Positions 1 through 7,748 are shown, counted from the stretch's first letter. The stretch: 9,172 bases of DNA from Bacillota bacterium (GCA_021821235.1 JAKACS010000091.1:1-9172), one strand, 5' to 3'. Notes: a model not told the origin generated them from the sequence alone. Made by a program: numbers and translations.

Positions 1-1
1 G

Positions 2-2422
2 ATTGATATTGCAGAGGCATGGGGAAGCAAGCCAAATACAGTGGCAGGAACCATCCATTATGGTGAAAGCTGGCCAAATAATAAATATACAGGCAAAGAA
101 TATACACTGCCAAAACAAAGAGGAATCAATAGCTGGCATACTTATGCCGTTGAGTGGGAGCCAGGTGAAATTCGCTGGTATGTGGATGGAGAGCTTTATG
201 AAACGCAAAACAAATGGTATTCCAAGGGAATAAATAATGCAGCGAAATATTCCTATCCGGCACCCTTCGACCAAAATTTCTATCTAATTTTGAATCTTGC
301 AGTGGGTGGGAATTTTGATGGAGATCCTGATGTGACGACCAAGTTTCCAAGTCAAATGGAAATTGATTATGTTCGTGTATATGACTTGAAGAAAAGGGAT
401 TACAGGGAACCGGTTGAACCGCCAGTTGAACCAGTTGTTTTACCTGACAATGCAAAACAGCCTTTGGCTGATGGCAATTTTATTTATGATAATCAGTATG
501 AAAAGCCTTTTACAGACATTGCCGCTTCAGATAATCCTTTGAATCCGCTCTATTGGAATTTTGTTCACTTACCGGATTTCGGGGGCTCAGGCACTGTCGG
601 TGTCGATTATCTAAATGGGATTCCTTTTTCAAAAATTAGCATTACCGATCCTGGAACTCAACTGTACTCCCTTCAACAAATACAAAATCTGTCACTTGCT
701 AAGGGTGGAAAATATAAAGTGAGTTTTGATGCGAAGTCTACCGGTACGCGAAATATCATGGTTAAGGCAGGAGCCGGGGCATCAAGAGGATGGGTGAAAT
801 ATTCCAATGAGGAAACCTTTAAGCTCAGTGACCAGTTGCAGTCCTATCAATTTACGTTTGATATGTTAAATGATACGGATATTGAGGCCAGACTTGAATT
901 TAATCTGGGAGGAAGCGGGTCAAATCCTATCTGGCTTGGAAATGTGCGGGTGGAAGATGTAACCTCGCTGCCTGAAGACTATGATGCCTCAAAGCAGCCG
1001 CTTCAAGATGGAAACTACGTTTATAACGGAACGTTTGACCAAGGCAGAATGGATCGAATGACCTACTGGAATCTTGTAACACAGGATGCATCAGCTATGT
1101 CATCGGTAGATGAAGCAACACGTGAATTACATGTTTCAATAGCAGATGGCGGTTCAAATTCCAATGCAGTTCGAGTTAACCAAAAAGGAATTAACCTCAT
1201 AAAAGGGAATGATTACAAAGCGACCTTTAAGGCAAGATCAAATGAACCAAGATCGATTCAAGTGGATTTCAGGAGTCAGGACGGTACAACCAGCTATTCT
1301 GATCCACAAACTATCGAATTGACTCCAAATATGGATGAAAAAACAGTTACCTTTACAATGCCGGAAACGGTGACGGATCTGAATGGGCAATTTGTTTTTG
1401 ATCTTGGAGGACAAAATGGGGATGTATACATTGACGATGTGACATTACTTAAAACATCTGAGAATATCGATTACGGAAATGTAGATTTATTTCCGCTAAA
1501 GAATGGTAGCTTTGACAATGGCCTGACAGGTTGGAGCAATTATATCCACTATGATGCTAATGCACAAATAGCTGCGGAAAATGGCGAGGCAAAAGTGTCG
1601 ATTGGAAATGAAGGAAATGAAACATGGAGTGTTATGCTTCAACAGGAAAATCTGAACCTTGCCAAAGGAGTCGTTTATGAGGTATCCTTTGATGCTCGTT
1701 CTACTAAACCCAGAGATATAGAGGTAACGGTTGAAAACGCTCAATATAATCGATATTTTGACCAAAAAGTAACCCTTACGGATCAAATGCAACCATATTC
1801 CTTTGAACTTAAAATGCCTGCAGATGAATTAGCGGCAATTAAATTTCAATTAGGGAAATCTTCCAACTCACCGTTGGGGGCACATGATATTTTCATTGAT
1901 AATGTTGTCGTAAAAGTAAAAGGAATGCAGCAGCCTGCAGAGGAAACTTCTACTCCCGGAATCGATAATGGAACCTTCGACCAAGGCACAGATCACTGGT
2001 CTTCATGGTGGGGGGATCAATGGAGCGGTTATGCAAGTGGAACAGGCACTGTTGAAAACGGTCATTTGAAGATGGATATCTTTCAGGTAGGAGGGGCAAC
2101 TTATTCTCCTCAAGTTTATCAGAAGGATTTGTTGTTTGAAAAAGGTGCAAGTTACACAGTTGAGTTTGATGCAAAAGCAGATATTGCAAGAAAAGTTAAC
2201 GTCAATATTGGGAAAGAACTATCTTCTGACCCGTGGTTTATTCCATATGCTCCTACTCAAACTTTTGATTTAACAAATGTGATGAAAAGATTCAGCTTTA
2301 CTATTACAATAACAGAGGATACCTTCTCTGATGGAAAAATTGTTTTTGAATTAGGAAACATTGCAGGTGGGAATGCAGCAACTGCCGTGTATTTTGATAA
2401 TGTGAGTATAACGAAAAACTAA
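2..2422 (+). CDS. GH16 glycoside hydrolase (probable beta-1,3-glucanase), 3' part, with four C-terminal carbohydrate-binding-type modules
   Basis: Partial: the reading frame is already open at base 2 and 806 residues are visible. The first visible residues are IDIAEAWGS, the inside of the GH16 active-site motif E-I-D-I-x-E. The nucleophile Glu would be the codon just left of the window; the acid/base Glu is encoded at 14-16. GH16 fold sequence continues (HTYAVEWEPGEIRWYVDG, NLAVGGNFDG) to the last strand, MEIDYVRVYDL, near 385. A Pro/Glu/Val linker (410-436) leads into four modules of CBM4/9 type. Such enzymes are usually exported and hydrolyse beta-1,3 or mixed-linkage glucans; the signal peptide would lie outside the window, and no S-layer or sorting signal is seen at the C-terminus. 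The exact substrate cannot be set from this part. A terminator at 2529-2582 closes the unit. An internal GTG at 41 is not a plausible start because homology runs upstream of it. Confidence 0.93.
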   Translation: MDIAEAWGSKPNTVAGTIHYGESWPNNKYTGKEYTLPKQRGINSWHTYAVEWEPGEIRWYVDGELYETQNKWYSKGINNAAKYSYPAPFDQNFYLILNLAVGGNFDGDPDVTTKFPSQMEIDYVRVYDLKKRDYREPVEPPVEPVVLPDNAKQPLADGNFIYDNQYEKPFTDIAASDNPLNPLYWNFVHLPDFGGSGTVGVDYLNGIPFSKISITDPGTQLYSLQQIQNLSLAKGGKYKVSFDAKSTGTRNIMVKAGAGASRGWVKYSNEETFKLSDQLQSYQFTFDMLNDTDIEARLEFNLGGSGSNPIWLGNVRVEDVTSLPEDYDASKQPLQDGNYVYNGTFDQGRMDRMTYWNLVTQDASAMSSVDEATRELHVSIADGGSNSNAVRVNQKGINLIKGNDYKATFKARSNEPRSIQVDFRSQDGTTSYSDPQTIELTPNMDEKTVTFTMPETVTDLNGQFVFDLGGQNGDVYIDDVTLLKTSENIDYGNVDLFPLKNGSFDNGLTGWSNYIHYDANAQIAAENGEAKVSIGNEGNETWSVMLQQENLNLAKGVVYEVSFDARSTKPRDIEVTVENAQYNRYFDQKVTLTDQMQPYSFELKMPADELAAIKFQLGKSSNSPLGAHDIFIDNVVVKVKGMQQPAEETSTPGIDNGTFDQGTDHWSSWWGDQWSGYASGTGTVENGHLKMDIFQVGGATYSPQVYQKDLLFEKGASYTVEFDAKADIARKVNVNIGKELSSDPWFIPYAPTQTFDLTNVMKRFSFTITITEDTFSDGKIVFELGNIAGGNAATAVYFDNVSITKN
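452..2419 (+). repeat. Four diverged CBM4/9-like modules inside the GH16 gene
   Basis: Approximate module bounds are 452-958, 992-1450, 1490-1918 and 1949-2419. Each opens with a short N/D-G-x-[FY] segment (ADGNFIYD, QDGNYVYN, KNGSFDNG, DNGTFDQG), has a central strand of the form Y-x-[VA]-x-F-[DK]-A-[KR] (KYKVSFDAKS, DYKATFKARS, VYEVSFDARS, SYTVEFDAKA) and closes with a strand like VYIDDV, IFIDNV or VYFDNV. The first module has the variant IWLGNV at that place. This is the repeat pattern of CBM4/9 beta-sandwich modules, which bind soluble or amorphous glycan chains. The modules are diverged at both the protein and DNA level, so they are old duplications rather than recent copies. They likely tether the enzyme to polymeric glucan. 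Confidence 0.8.
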
Positions 2423-2528
2423 TTCGTGGTATTGGACCAATTTGTTGATTACTCTAATAAATATTAAAATTTACAATATTTACTAATCAATTAGAGGCTT
2501 TAAACTTATTAAAAAATAAAATTTGATC

Positions 2529-2582
2529 AGCCAAAAATATGCAAGTGATTATTCGCTACTTACATATTTTTGGGCTTTTTTA
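2529..2582 (+). terminator. Rho-independent terminator after the GH16 gene
   Basis: The arm CCAAAAATATG (2531-2541) is fully complementary to CATATTTTTGG (2563-2573). The stem extends inward by AAGT/ACTT after one C-A mismatch. A T run follows the stem (2576-2581). It lies about 107 bases after the GH16 stop codon. Confidence 0.85.
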
Positions 2583-2845
2583 CATTCGAAAAATAGTCTG
2601 CCTATTGGGTATCCCTTGAAAGAATATAAAATATGATTGGATATTGACTTTTTCAAAAAAAAGCAACTCCTAACATTACCTTAACAATTAAAATGACTTT
2701 ATATAGTATATTTGGTCTTATTCAAAGAACATAGTCAACTTTTAAATTGAAATTTTTAATTTTAGGCAACTTGTGGGAATGCTACAGCTACTACATATTT
2801 TATAATACTAATCAATGTAATCGGCGAAAAGTACCCCGACTATAA

Positions 2846-2869
2846 AAGACATCCCTAGAAGGATGCCTT
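2846..2869. other. Inverted repeat, possible weak terminator
   Basis: AAG-A-CATCC (2846-2854) pairs with GGATG-C-CTT (2861-2869), with a single A-C mismatch and a six-base loop. Read on the minus strand it is followed by TTTTATA, and on the plus strand by AATTGTTT, so it could act weakly in either direction. No adjacent gene on the minus strand explains it. Confidence 0.35.
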
Positions 2870-2893
2870 AATTGTTTGTTCATAGTAAGCCCA

Positions 2894-2927
2894 AATTAAA
2901 AAAATAAGCGTCCCTTTTCAGGTACGC
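2894..2927 (-). terminator. Terminator-like hairpin on the minus strand with no gene feeding it
   Basis: GCGT (2908-2911) pairs with ACGC (2924-2927), and CC (2913-2914) pairs with GG (2921-2922) around one C-T mismatch. On the minus strand the stem is followed directly by a T-rich tract (complement of 2894-2907). The shape fits a Rho-independent terminator for leftward transcription, but only about 140 bases separate it from the rightward DUF3231 gene and no leftward gene is there. Confidence 0.4.
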
Positions 2928-3069
2928 ACCGCAAATTGAAATATTCCAGTCAAGGGAAAAAATCTTATTTTATATTCATAACGAGGTAAAAAACGTAATT
3001 TATTTTTTTCTAGGATATTTTATTATTTTTAGAGCAATATAAAGAAGAAAAATATAGGAGGAATGCTGT

Positions 3070-4080
3070 ATGCCTGAAAAACCTGCCATTACTTCATCCG
3101 AACTAGGTACGTTATGGCTTACATATCAAGATAAAACGATGAATTTAAGAATTTTAGAATATTTTATTGAGAAAGCCGATGATGAAAACGCCAAAGATAT
3201 AATGACGAAATTCTATGGAGAAATTAACCTTTATGTTGGTAAAATAAAAGACACTTTACAAAATGAAGGTGCAGTCATACCAGTGGGATTTACTGTTCAT
3301 GATGTCAACAAAGGGGTGCCGAAGTTATACGATAACGGTTTCGACATAATGTTTATTCGTCTGCTAAATGAAATCAGTATGGCATTGCATTCATTAAATA
3401 TAACGATGGCATATCGAGCAGATATTGTAATGATATACAAAGAACTTACTGCCATAACTCAAAATTATTACAATCTTTGCACACAATATTTACTTGAAAA
3501 AGGGATGCTTGCTCGACCACCTTATGTTTCAATGCCTAATTCTATTGAGTTTGTTAAAGATAAAAGCTATTTAGGCGGACTTGCCATTAATCCATTATAT
3601 GAAAAAAGGACATTAAATGCCGTAGAAGTTGCACATCTTCATCACGCAATTGAATCAAATATAACTGGGATGCAAATGATTATAGGCTTTGCTCAATGTG
3701 CAAATGATGGAGAAGTAAAAAACTTCTTTAATGGCGGAGCAGAAATTGCTAAAAGTATGGTAAAGGAATTAAGCGAAACCTTACTGCAAAGTGATGTACA
3801 AATCCCTGAACCATCTGGTGGTAATGCAACCCGTTCGACGGTGGCTCCATTTTCTGATAAATTGATGATGTACTGTACAAGTCTTTTTTGTAGTTTTTCT
3901 ATGGGTAGCAACTCATTAGGAACGGCTTTTAGTTTACGAAATGATTTACCAGCAAAAATGACTATTTTTATGAAAGATATCTTTGAATATGCTCACAAAG
4001 GTGCAAAAATAATGATTAAAAATGGTTGGATGGAAGAACCGCCACAAATGGAAGAACGGAATCAAATAATTAAAAAATAA
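3070..4080 (+). CDS. DUF3231 family protein, two-domain
   Basis: 336 residues, starting at an ATG preceded by a perfect AGGAGG (3056-3061) eight bases upstream. I recognise it as DUF3231, an uncharacterised family found mostly in Bacilli. The protein is an internal duplication: residues about 8-152 and 183-326 align as two helical halves. The clearest match is between LYDNGFDIMFIRLLNEIS...YLLEKGMLARPP (residues 87-151) and PFSDKLMMYCTSLFCSFS...IMIKNGWMEEPP (260-325). Each half looks like a bundle of amphipathic helices, which suggests a ferritin- or CotF-like helical fold; that is inference. A histidine cluster (HLHH, residues 189-192) sits at the start of the second half. There is no signal peptide and no clear membrane span. 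It stands alone between a gene-free spacer and its own terminator-like hairpin, so it is probably monocistronic. Molecular function is unknown. Confidence 0.88.
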   Translation: MPEKPAITSSELGTLWLTYQDKTMNLRILEYFIEKADDENAKDIMTKFYGEINLYVGKIKDTLQNEGAVIPVGFTVHDVNKGVPKLYDNGFDIMFIRLLNEISMALHSLNITMAYRADIVMIYKELTAITQNYYNLCTQYLLEKGMLARPPYVSMPNSIEFVKDKSYLGGLAINPLYEKRTLNAVEVAHLHHAIESNITGMQMIIGFAQCANDGEVKNFFNGGAEIAKSMVKELSETLLQSDVQIPEPSGGNATRSTVAPFSDKLMMYCTSLFCSFSMGSNSLGTAFSLRNDLPAKMTIFMKDIFEYAHKGAKIMIKNGWMEEPPQMEERNQIIKK

Positions 4081-4088
4081 AATCCTAT

Positions 4089-4124
4089 AACAATTTTGAT
4101 GTAAATTTTCCACAATTGTTTTTT
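4089..4124 (+). terminator. AT-rich terminator-like hairpin after the DUF3231 gene
   Basis: AACAATT (4089-4095) is complementary to AATTGTT (4114-4120), with an 18-base loop and a T run continuing to 4124. It starts eight bases after the stop codon. The stem has few G-C pairs and the loop is long, so termination may be inefficient. Confidence 0.5.
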
Positions 4125-4230
4125 AATCTAATTCTTCTTTTTATTAAAGTAACGGGTGCGTTAGTTGAACAAGCTAATAGAATTCTGTATTTGCTCTTTC
4201 AAATAGAGCCACCTCAATCACGAAATCGTA

Positions 4231-4372
4231 AGCCACTCAATTTCCAGTTTGAGCATGTCTTAATTTGGAGTGAGAGGTATGATAGGCTCACTGCCGACTC
4301 GAAACACCTTGGTGTCTCGGCTTTCGAGCAAAATCATACCTCTGGAGGCTCCATGTCAATACATCCCTCCAG
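4231..4372. ncRNA. Candidate structured RNA, nested inverted repeats (possible mobile-element RNA remnant)
   Basis: No convincing protein gene covers 4125-4625, yet this part folds densely. A short stem CTCAA (4236-4240)/TTGAG (4249-4253) comes first. Then an 11-base perfect stem AGAGGTATGAT (4273-4283)/ATCATACCTCT (4333-4343) encloses GCCGA (4293-4297)/TCGGC (4317-4321) and an inner ACAC-CTTG-GTGT hairpin (4304-4315). A third stem, CTGGAGG (4342-4348)/CCTCCAG (4366-4372), follows at once. Alternative pairings exist: AGTGAG (4269-4274)/CTCACT (4287-4292), and CTCGAAA (4298-4304)/TTTCGAG (4322-4328). The order of one small stem and two larger stem-loops with internal loops recalls the bridge RNA of IS110-family elements, but no recombinase gene is present, so this is only a hypothesis. 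Strand is undetermined because stems read on both strands. Confidence 0.4.
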
Positions 4373-4550
4373 TATCAAAGGACAAGGGGCTCACGTTCTG
4401 ATGATCGGAGTGGCTAAAAAAGCAGTTAGCAAAAACAATGTAACCTGATCTACGATTTTTGATCCTCCTTTCGAGTGGTCGCAACCTCTAGGATATCACT
4501 AAATCGATAGATTGGGTTATTTTTCTATTCGCAATTTTCGACAATAACTT

Positions 4551-4578
4551 TTGACTGTCTAGTCTAGAAATATATAAG
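4551..4578 (+). promoter_or_regulatory. Sigma-A-like promoter pointing into the glpF remnant and glpK
   Basis: TTGACT (4551-4556) and TATAAG (4573-4578) each match the sigma-A consensus at five of six positions, with a 16-base spacer. It lies about 50 bases left of the glpF breakpoint and points toward glpK, 500 bases downstream. A second perfect -35 hexamer, TTGACA (4622-4627), has no acceptable -10 partner. If used, the promoter would replace the lost native glpFK promoter. Confidence 0.45.
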
Positions 4579-4625
4579 TAATTTAAACATCTATACACCT
4601 TAACTTTTTTAAAAAACTGTCTTGA

Positions 4626-5030
4626 CATATTGTAGCACCATTATCTTTCATCGGTGCAAATAAATTTACAGATGGTTTAAATCCAGCTATTGTAGGTTTA
4701 TTGATTGTTGCAATCGGTATGTCTCTTGGTGGAACTACTGGGTATGCGATTAACCCAGCTCGTGACCTTGGTCCGCGAATTGCACACGCGCTTTTACCGA
4801 TACCAGGTAAAGGTGGATCTGACTGGGGATATGCTTGGATCCCAGTTGTAGGGCCAATCCTTGGTGGAGTTTACGGTGCAGTATTCTATAAAGCAGTATT
4901 TTTAGGAGAAAAAATTGGATTGTTTGCAGGACTAAGCGTAGTGATGGCAGTAGTTATACTATATGCGGTAAGTGTTGAACTAAAAAAAAATAAAGCAGCA
5001 GGAAATCTAAGAGTAAAAAAAGTAGGTTAA
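4626..5030 (+). pseudogene. glpF: glpF 3' remnant (glycerol facilitator, 5' half missing)
   Basis: An open frame of 134 codons begins after an in-frame TGA at 4623-4625. It reads [31 protein letters not shown], then [19 protein letters not shown], the characteristic C-terminal half of GlpF of the MIP/aquaglyceroporin family. The second NPA motif is present (NPAR, the selectivity-filter arginine included). The first NPA motif, the first transmembrane helices and the start codon are missing, about 150 residues compared with the usual length of about 270. No missing half is found elsewhere in the window. The normal protein is an inner-membrane channel that lets glycerol diffuse in, where GlpK traps it. 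The remnant cannot form the pore. A TTG at 4701 could in principle start a shorter piece but has no convincing ribosome binding site. The breakpoint lies between about 4600 and 4650. glpK follows 47 bases downstream in the usual order. Confidence 0.85.
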
Positions 5031-5056
5031 TAGTTTTTACGAGAAAAGAATAATAA

Positions 5057-6571
<1,515 letters not shown>

Positions 6572-6589
6572 AAGTAATTCATGAGGACG

Positions 6590-6612
6590 AAGGAACGAAA
6601 TTAGTTCCTTTT
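6590..6612 (+). other. Small hairpin between glpK and its terminator
   Basis: AAGGAAC (6590-6596) pairs with GTTCCTT (6604-6610) around a seven-base loop and is followed by only two further T residues. It may help define the 3' end of the glpK transcript or act as a weak first terminator. Confidence 0.4.
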
Positions 6613-6624
6613 AAGGACTACAAG

Positions 6625-6675
6625 AGAGACCACACAAGTCTTCTAGTTGAATAACTAGATACGTGGTCTCTTTTT
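6625..6675 (+). terminator. Strong Rho-independent terminator after glpK
   Basis: AGAGACCAC (6625-6633) pairs perfectly with GTGGTCTCT (6663-6671), followed by a T run (6671-6675). Inside the long loop a second perfect stem forms, TCTAGTT (6642-6648) with AACTAGA (6653-6659). It separates the glycerol unit from the next gene. Confidence 0.9.
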
Positions 6676-6887
6676 CTTCAGTATATGAGAATACAGCGAT
6701 CTTTGCAAACGTAGGTGAAACAAATTCATAAAAGGACAAGGCTATTAAAAATTTTTTCCGTGCAGGCCAGCACCTGGACTTTGGATTTATTTGGGATAAG
6801 AAAGCATCACCTCAAAATATTGGTTTTTTTAGATGACTTTGGGCAATTTAAAAAGGAGTTGAAAAGAAGAATGAGGTGAAATCATTT
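6676..6887 (+). other. Spacer upstream of the small membrane-protein gene
   Basis: No gene is visible. A short G/C-rich patch near 6763-6778 (GTGC...GCAC, and overlapping CAGG...CCTG) can form a small hairpin, but it has no T run. I see no promoter with good -35 and -10 boxes, although the terminator at 6625-6675 implies that the next gene needs its own. Confidence 0.4.
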
Positions 6888-7376
6888 ATGATATCAAAGA
6901 GGCATTTTCTGTTTAATCTGTCGATTATTATGATTCCTTGGTTATCGTTAATCTTTATGGGAAAGCGTAATCTAAAGCGTTATTCTGTGGCAGGCGTTTT
7001 TATTGTTTTTTTTGAGATCCTAAATCATCTGTATGGTCATAATCGAAAGTGGTGGAAATTTTACGATCGGAGAAAATCATTTCTAAAGGATGAGCTCCCC
7101 TTTAGCATTGGTCCGTATATGCCTCTTTCCATGTGGCTGCTTAAATTTTCTTACGGAAACTTCAAAAAATTTGTCTTACTCAATGTTATTTCAGATGGAC
7201 TCTTTGCCTTTCTTTTGATTGATGTTCTAAAAAAATTAAAAATTATCTCGCTGAATCGGTTAAATCATATCCAATTTTTTACCTACTTACACTACAAAGC
7301 GTATTTATTATATGGCGTACAGTATCTAGTTGAAAAAACAAAAAGATTTACGGAGGCAAACTTTTTGAAATTATAA
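6888..7376 (+). CDS. Small multi-pass membrane protein of unknown function
   Basis: 162 residues from ATG 6888. I prefer this start over GTG 6876 because GAGGTGA (6873-6879) overlaps that GTG and sits eight bases before the ATG, the usual Bacillus spacing. Hydrophobic segments lie at about residues 7-24 (FNLSIIMIPWLSLIFMG), 33-49, 71-89 and 95-114, predicting three or four membrane spans. Basic patches (GKRNLKRY, HNRKWWKFYDRRK) between them suggest a cytoplasmic first loop by the positive-inside rule. A conserved-looking stretch FSIGPYMPLSMWLLK resembles uncharacterised Bacillus membrane proteins I have seen, but I cannot name a family. The gene is isolated: a strong glpK terminator precedes it and the kimA riboswitch follows about 155 bases later on the same strand. 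No terminator of its own was found before the riboswitch. Function should be left as unknown. Confidence 0.8.
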   Translation: MISKRHFLFNLSIIMIPWLSLIFMGKRNLKRYSVAGVFIVFFEILNHLYGHNRKWWKFYDRRKSFLKDELPFSIGPYMPLSMWLLKFSYGNFKKFVLLNVISDGLFAFLLIDVLKKLKIISLNRLNHIQFFTYLHYKAYLLYGVQYLVEKTKRFTEANFLKL

Positions 7377-7530
7377 AAAACAGTGTAAGAAAGAGCAGGA
7401 GCAAGTCTTTTTGAAATGAAAACGTATTATTCAGGCGTATTCAATGAATTCGTTTGTTTTTTCGTTATTTTTATCCTTTACAAGATGGTTTCTCCGGAGT
7501 AATATCATGCTCAAAGGAAGCAATTTCATA

Positions 7531-7654
7531 TTCGCCTAATCCTGAAAGGGAACGGAGGAACCACTTTTTTGGGGTTAATTCTACTAATTTGTAGAAGGGA
7601 TGTAAACTCTTTCGCCATCCTAACCCGACAGCTAACTTCGTCGGCTAAAGCGAA
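7531..7654 (+). promoter_or_regulatory. ydaO-type c-di-AMP riboswitch upstream of kimA
   Basis: Conserved blocks of the ydaO/yuaA class are readable in order: CGCCTAATCCTGAAAGGGA (from 7533), the GGAGGAACC block near 7555-7563, GGGGTTAATTC (near 7571-7581), a variable hairpin CTAC...GTAG, AAGGGAT, and the hallmark TAACCCGACAGCTAACTTCG (7621-7640). The closing P1 stem is TTCGC (7531-7535) with GCGAA (7650-7654). This class binds cyclic di-AMP and switches the downstream gene off when the ligand is abundant. In Bacillus subtilis the same riboswitch controls kimA (ydaO). The aptamer ends directly before an antiterminator/terminator pair, and the regulated gene starts 246 bases further on. Ends of the aptamer are approximate. 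Confidence 0.93.
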
Positions 7655-7674
7655 GGAGGTCAGAAGACCACCTT
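7653..7674 (+). promoter_or_regulatory. Putative antiterminator hairpin of the kimA riboswitch
   Basis: AAGG-A-GGTC (7653-7661) pairs with GACC-A-CCTT (7666-7674) around an AGAA tetraloop, with one A-A mismatch. Its left foot shares two bases with the P1 3' strand (7650-7654), and its right arm contains the 5' arm of the terminator (7669-7674). It therefore cannot form fully at the same time as either. This is the geometry expected of the expression-on state. Confidence 0.6.
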
Positions 7675-7692
7675 TTGAAAGGTGCTTTTTTT
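7669..7692 (+). terminator. Riboswitch-controlled intrinsic terminator
   Basis: CACCTT (7669-7674) pairs with AAGGTG (7679-7684) over a four-base loop, followed by C and seven T residues (7686-7692). It is placed immediately after the c-di-AMP aptamer and should fold when ligand stabilises P1. Confidence 0.85.
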
Positions 7693-7706
7693 GTGTGTTC
7701 TTTTAC

Positions 7707-7748
7707 AAAAAAAGACATTTTTCGTTTTATGTGGTCTTTTTTATTTTT
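7707..7748 (+). terminator. Second hairpin with T tract in the kimA leader
   Basis: A run of A followed by GAC (7707-7716) can pair with GTC followed by a run of T (7734-7742), with ACAT/ATGT offering a competing inner pairing. The U-rich tract continues to 7748. The stem is mostly A-T and may be a back-up terminator or a processing site rather than a strong stop. Confidence 0.4.

Larger units (their letters stand above)
2583..3069. other. Gene-free AT-rich spacer
   Basis: No reading frame with a convincing ribosome binding site is visible on either strand between the GH16 terminator and the DUF3231 gene. Apart from the two hairpins near 2846-2927 (listed separately) the stretch is AT-rich without recognisable motifs. 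I could not identify a good sigma-A or sporulation-sigma promoter for the DUF3231 gene, although it must lie here if the gene is expressed on its own. Confidence 0.6.

Noticed and set aside
1496..2189. Minus-strand frames within the GH16 gene
   Set aside because: These are shadows of the CBM modules, without ribosome binding sites or recognisable protein features.
4116..4448. 110-codon plus-strand frame over the structured segment
   Set aside because: No ribosome binding site precedes its start, which falls inside the DUF3231 terminator stem. The composition is not protein-like, and it crosses the strong inverted repeats at 4273-4372 that better explain the sequence.
4125..4625. CRISPR array or T-box/other known riboswitch
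   Set aside because: There are no regularly spaced direct repeats, and none of the conserved strings of the T-box, SAM, purine or ydaO classes is visible here.
4622..4650. TTGACA (4622-4627) as the -35 box of a promoter for the glpF remnant
   Set aside because: No hexamer resembling TATAAT lies 15-19 bases downstream, so the match to -35 alone is not enough.
4701..5030. A short independent protein starting at TTG 4701
   Set aside because: GlpF homology extends upstream of the TTG to at least about 4650, so this is the inside of a truncated glpF, and no ribosome binding site is present.
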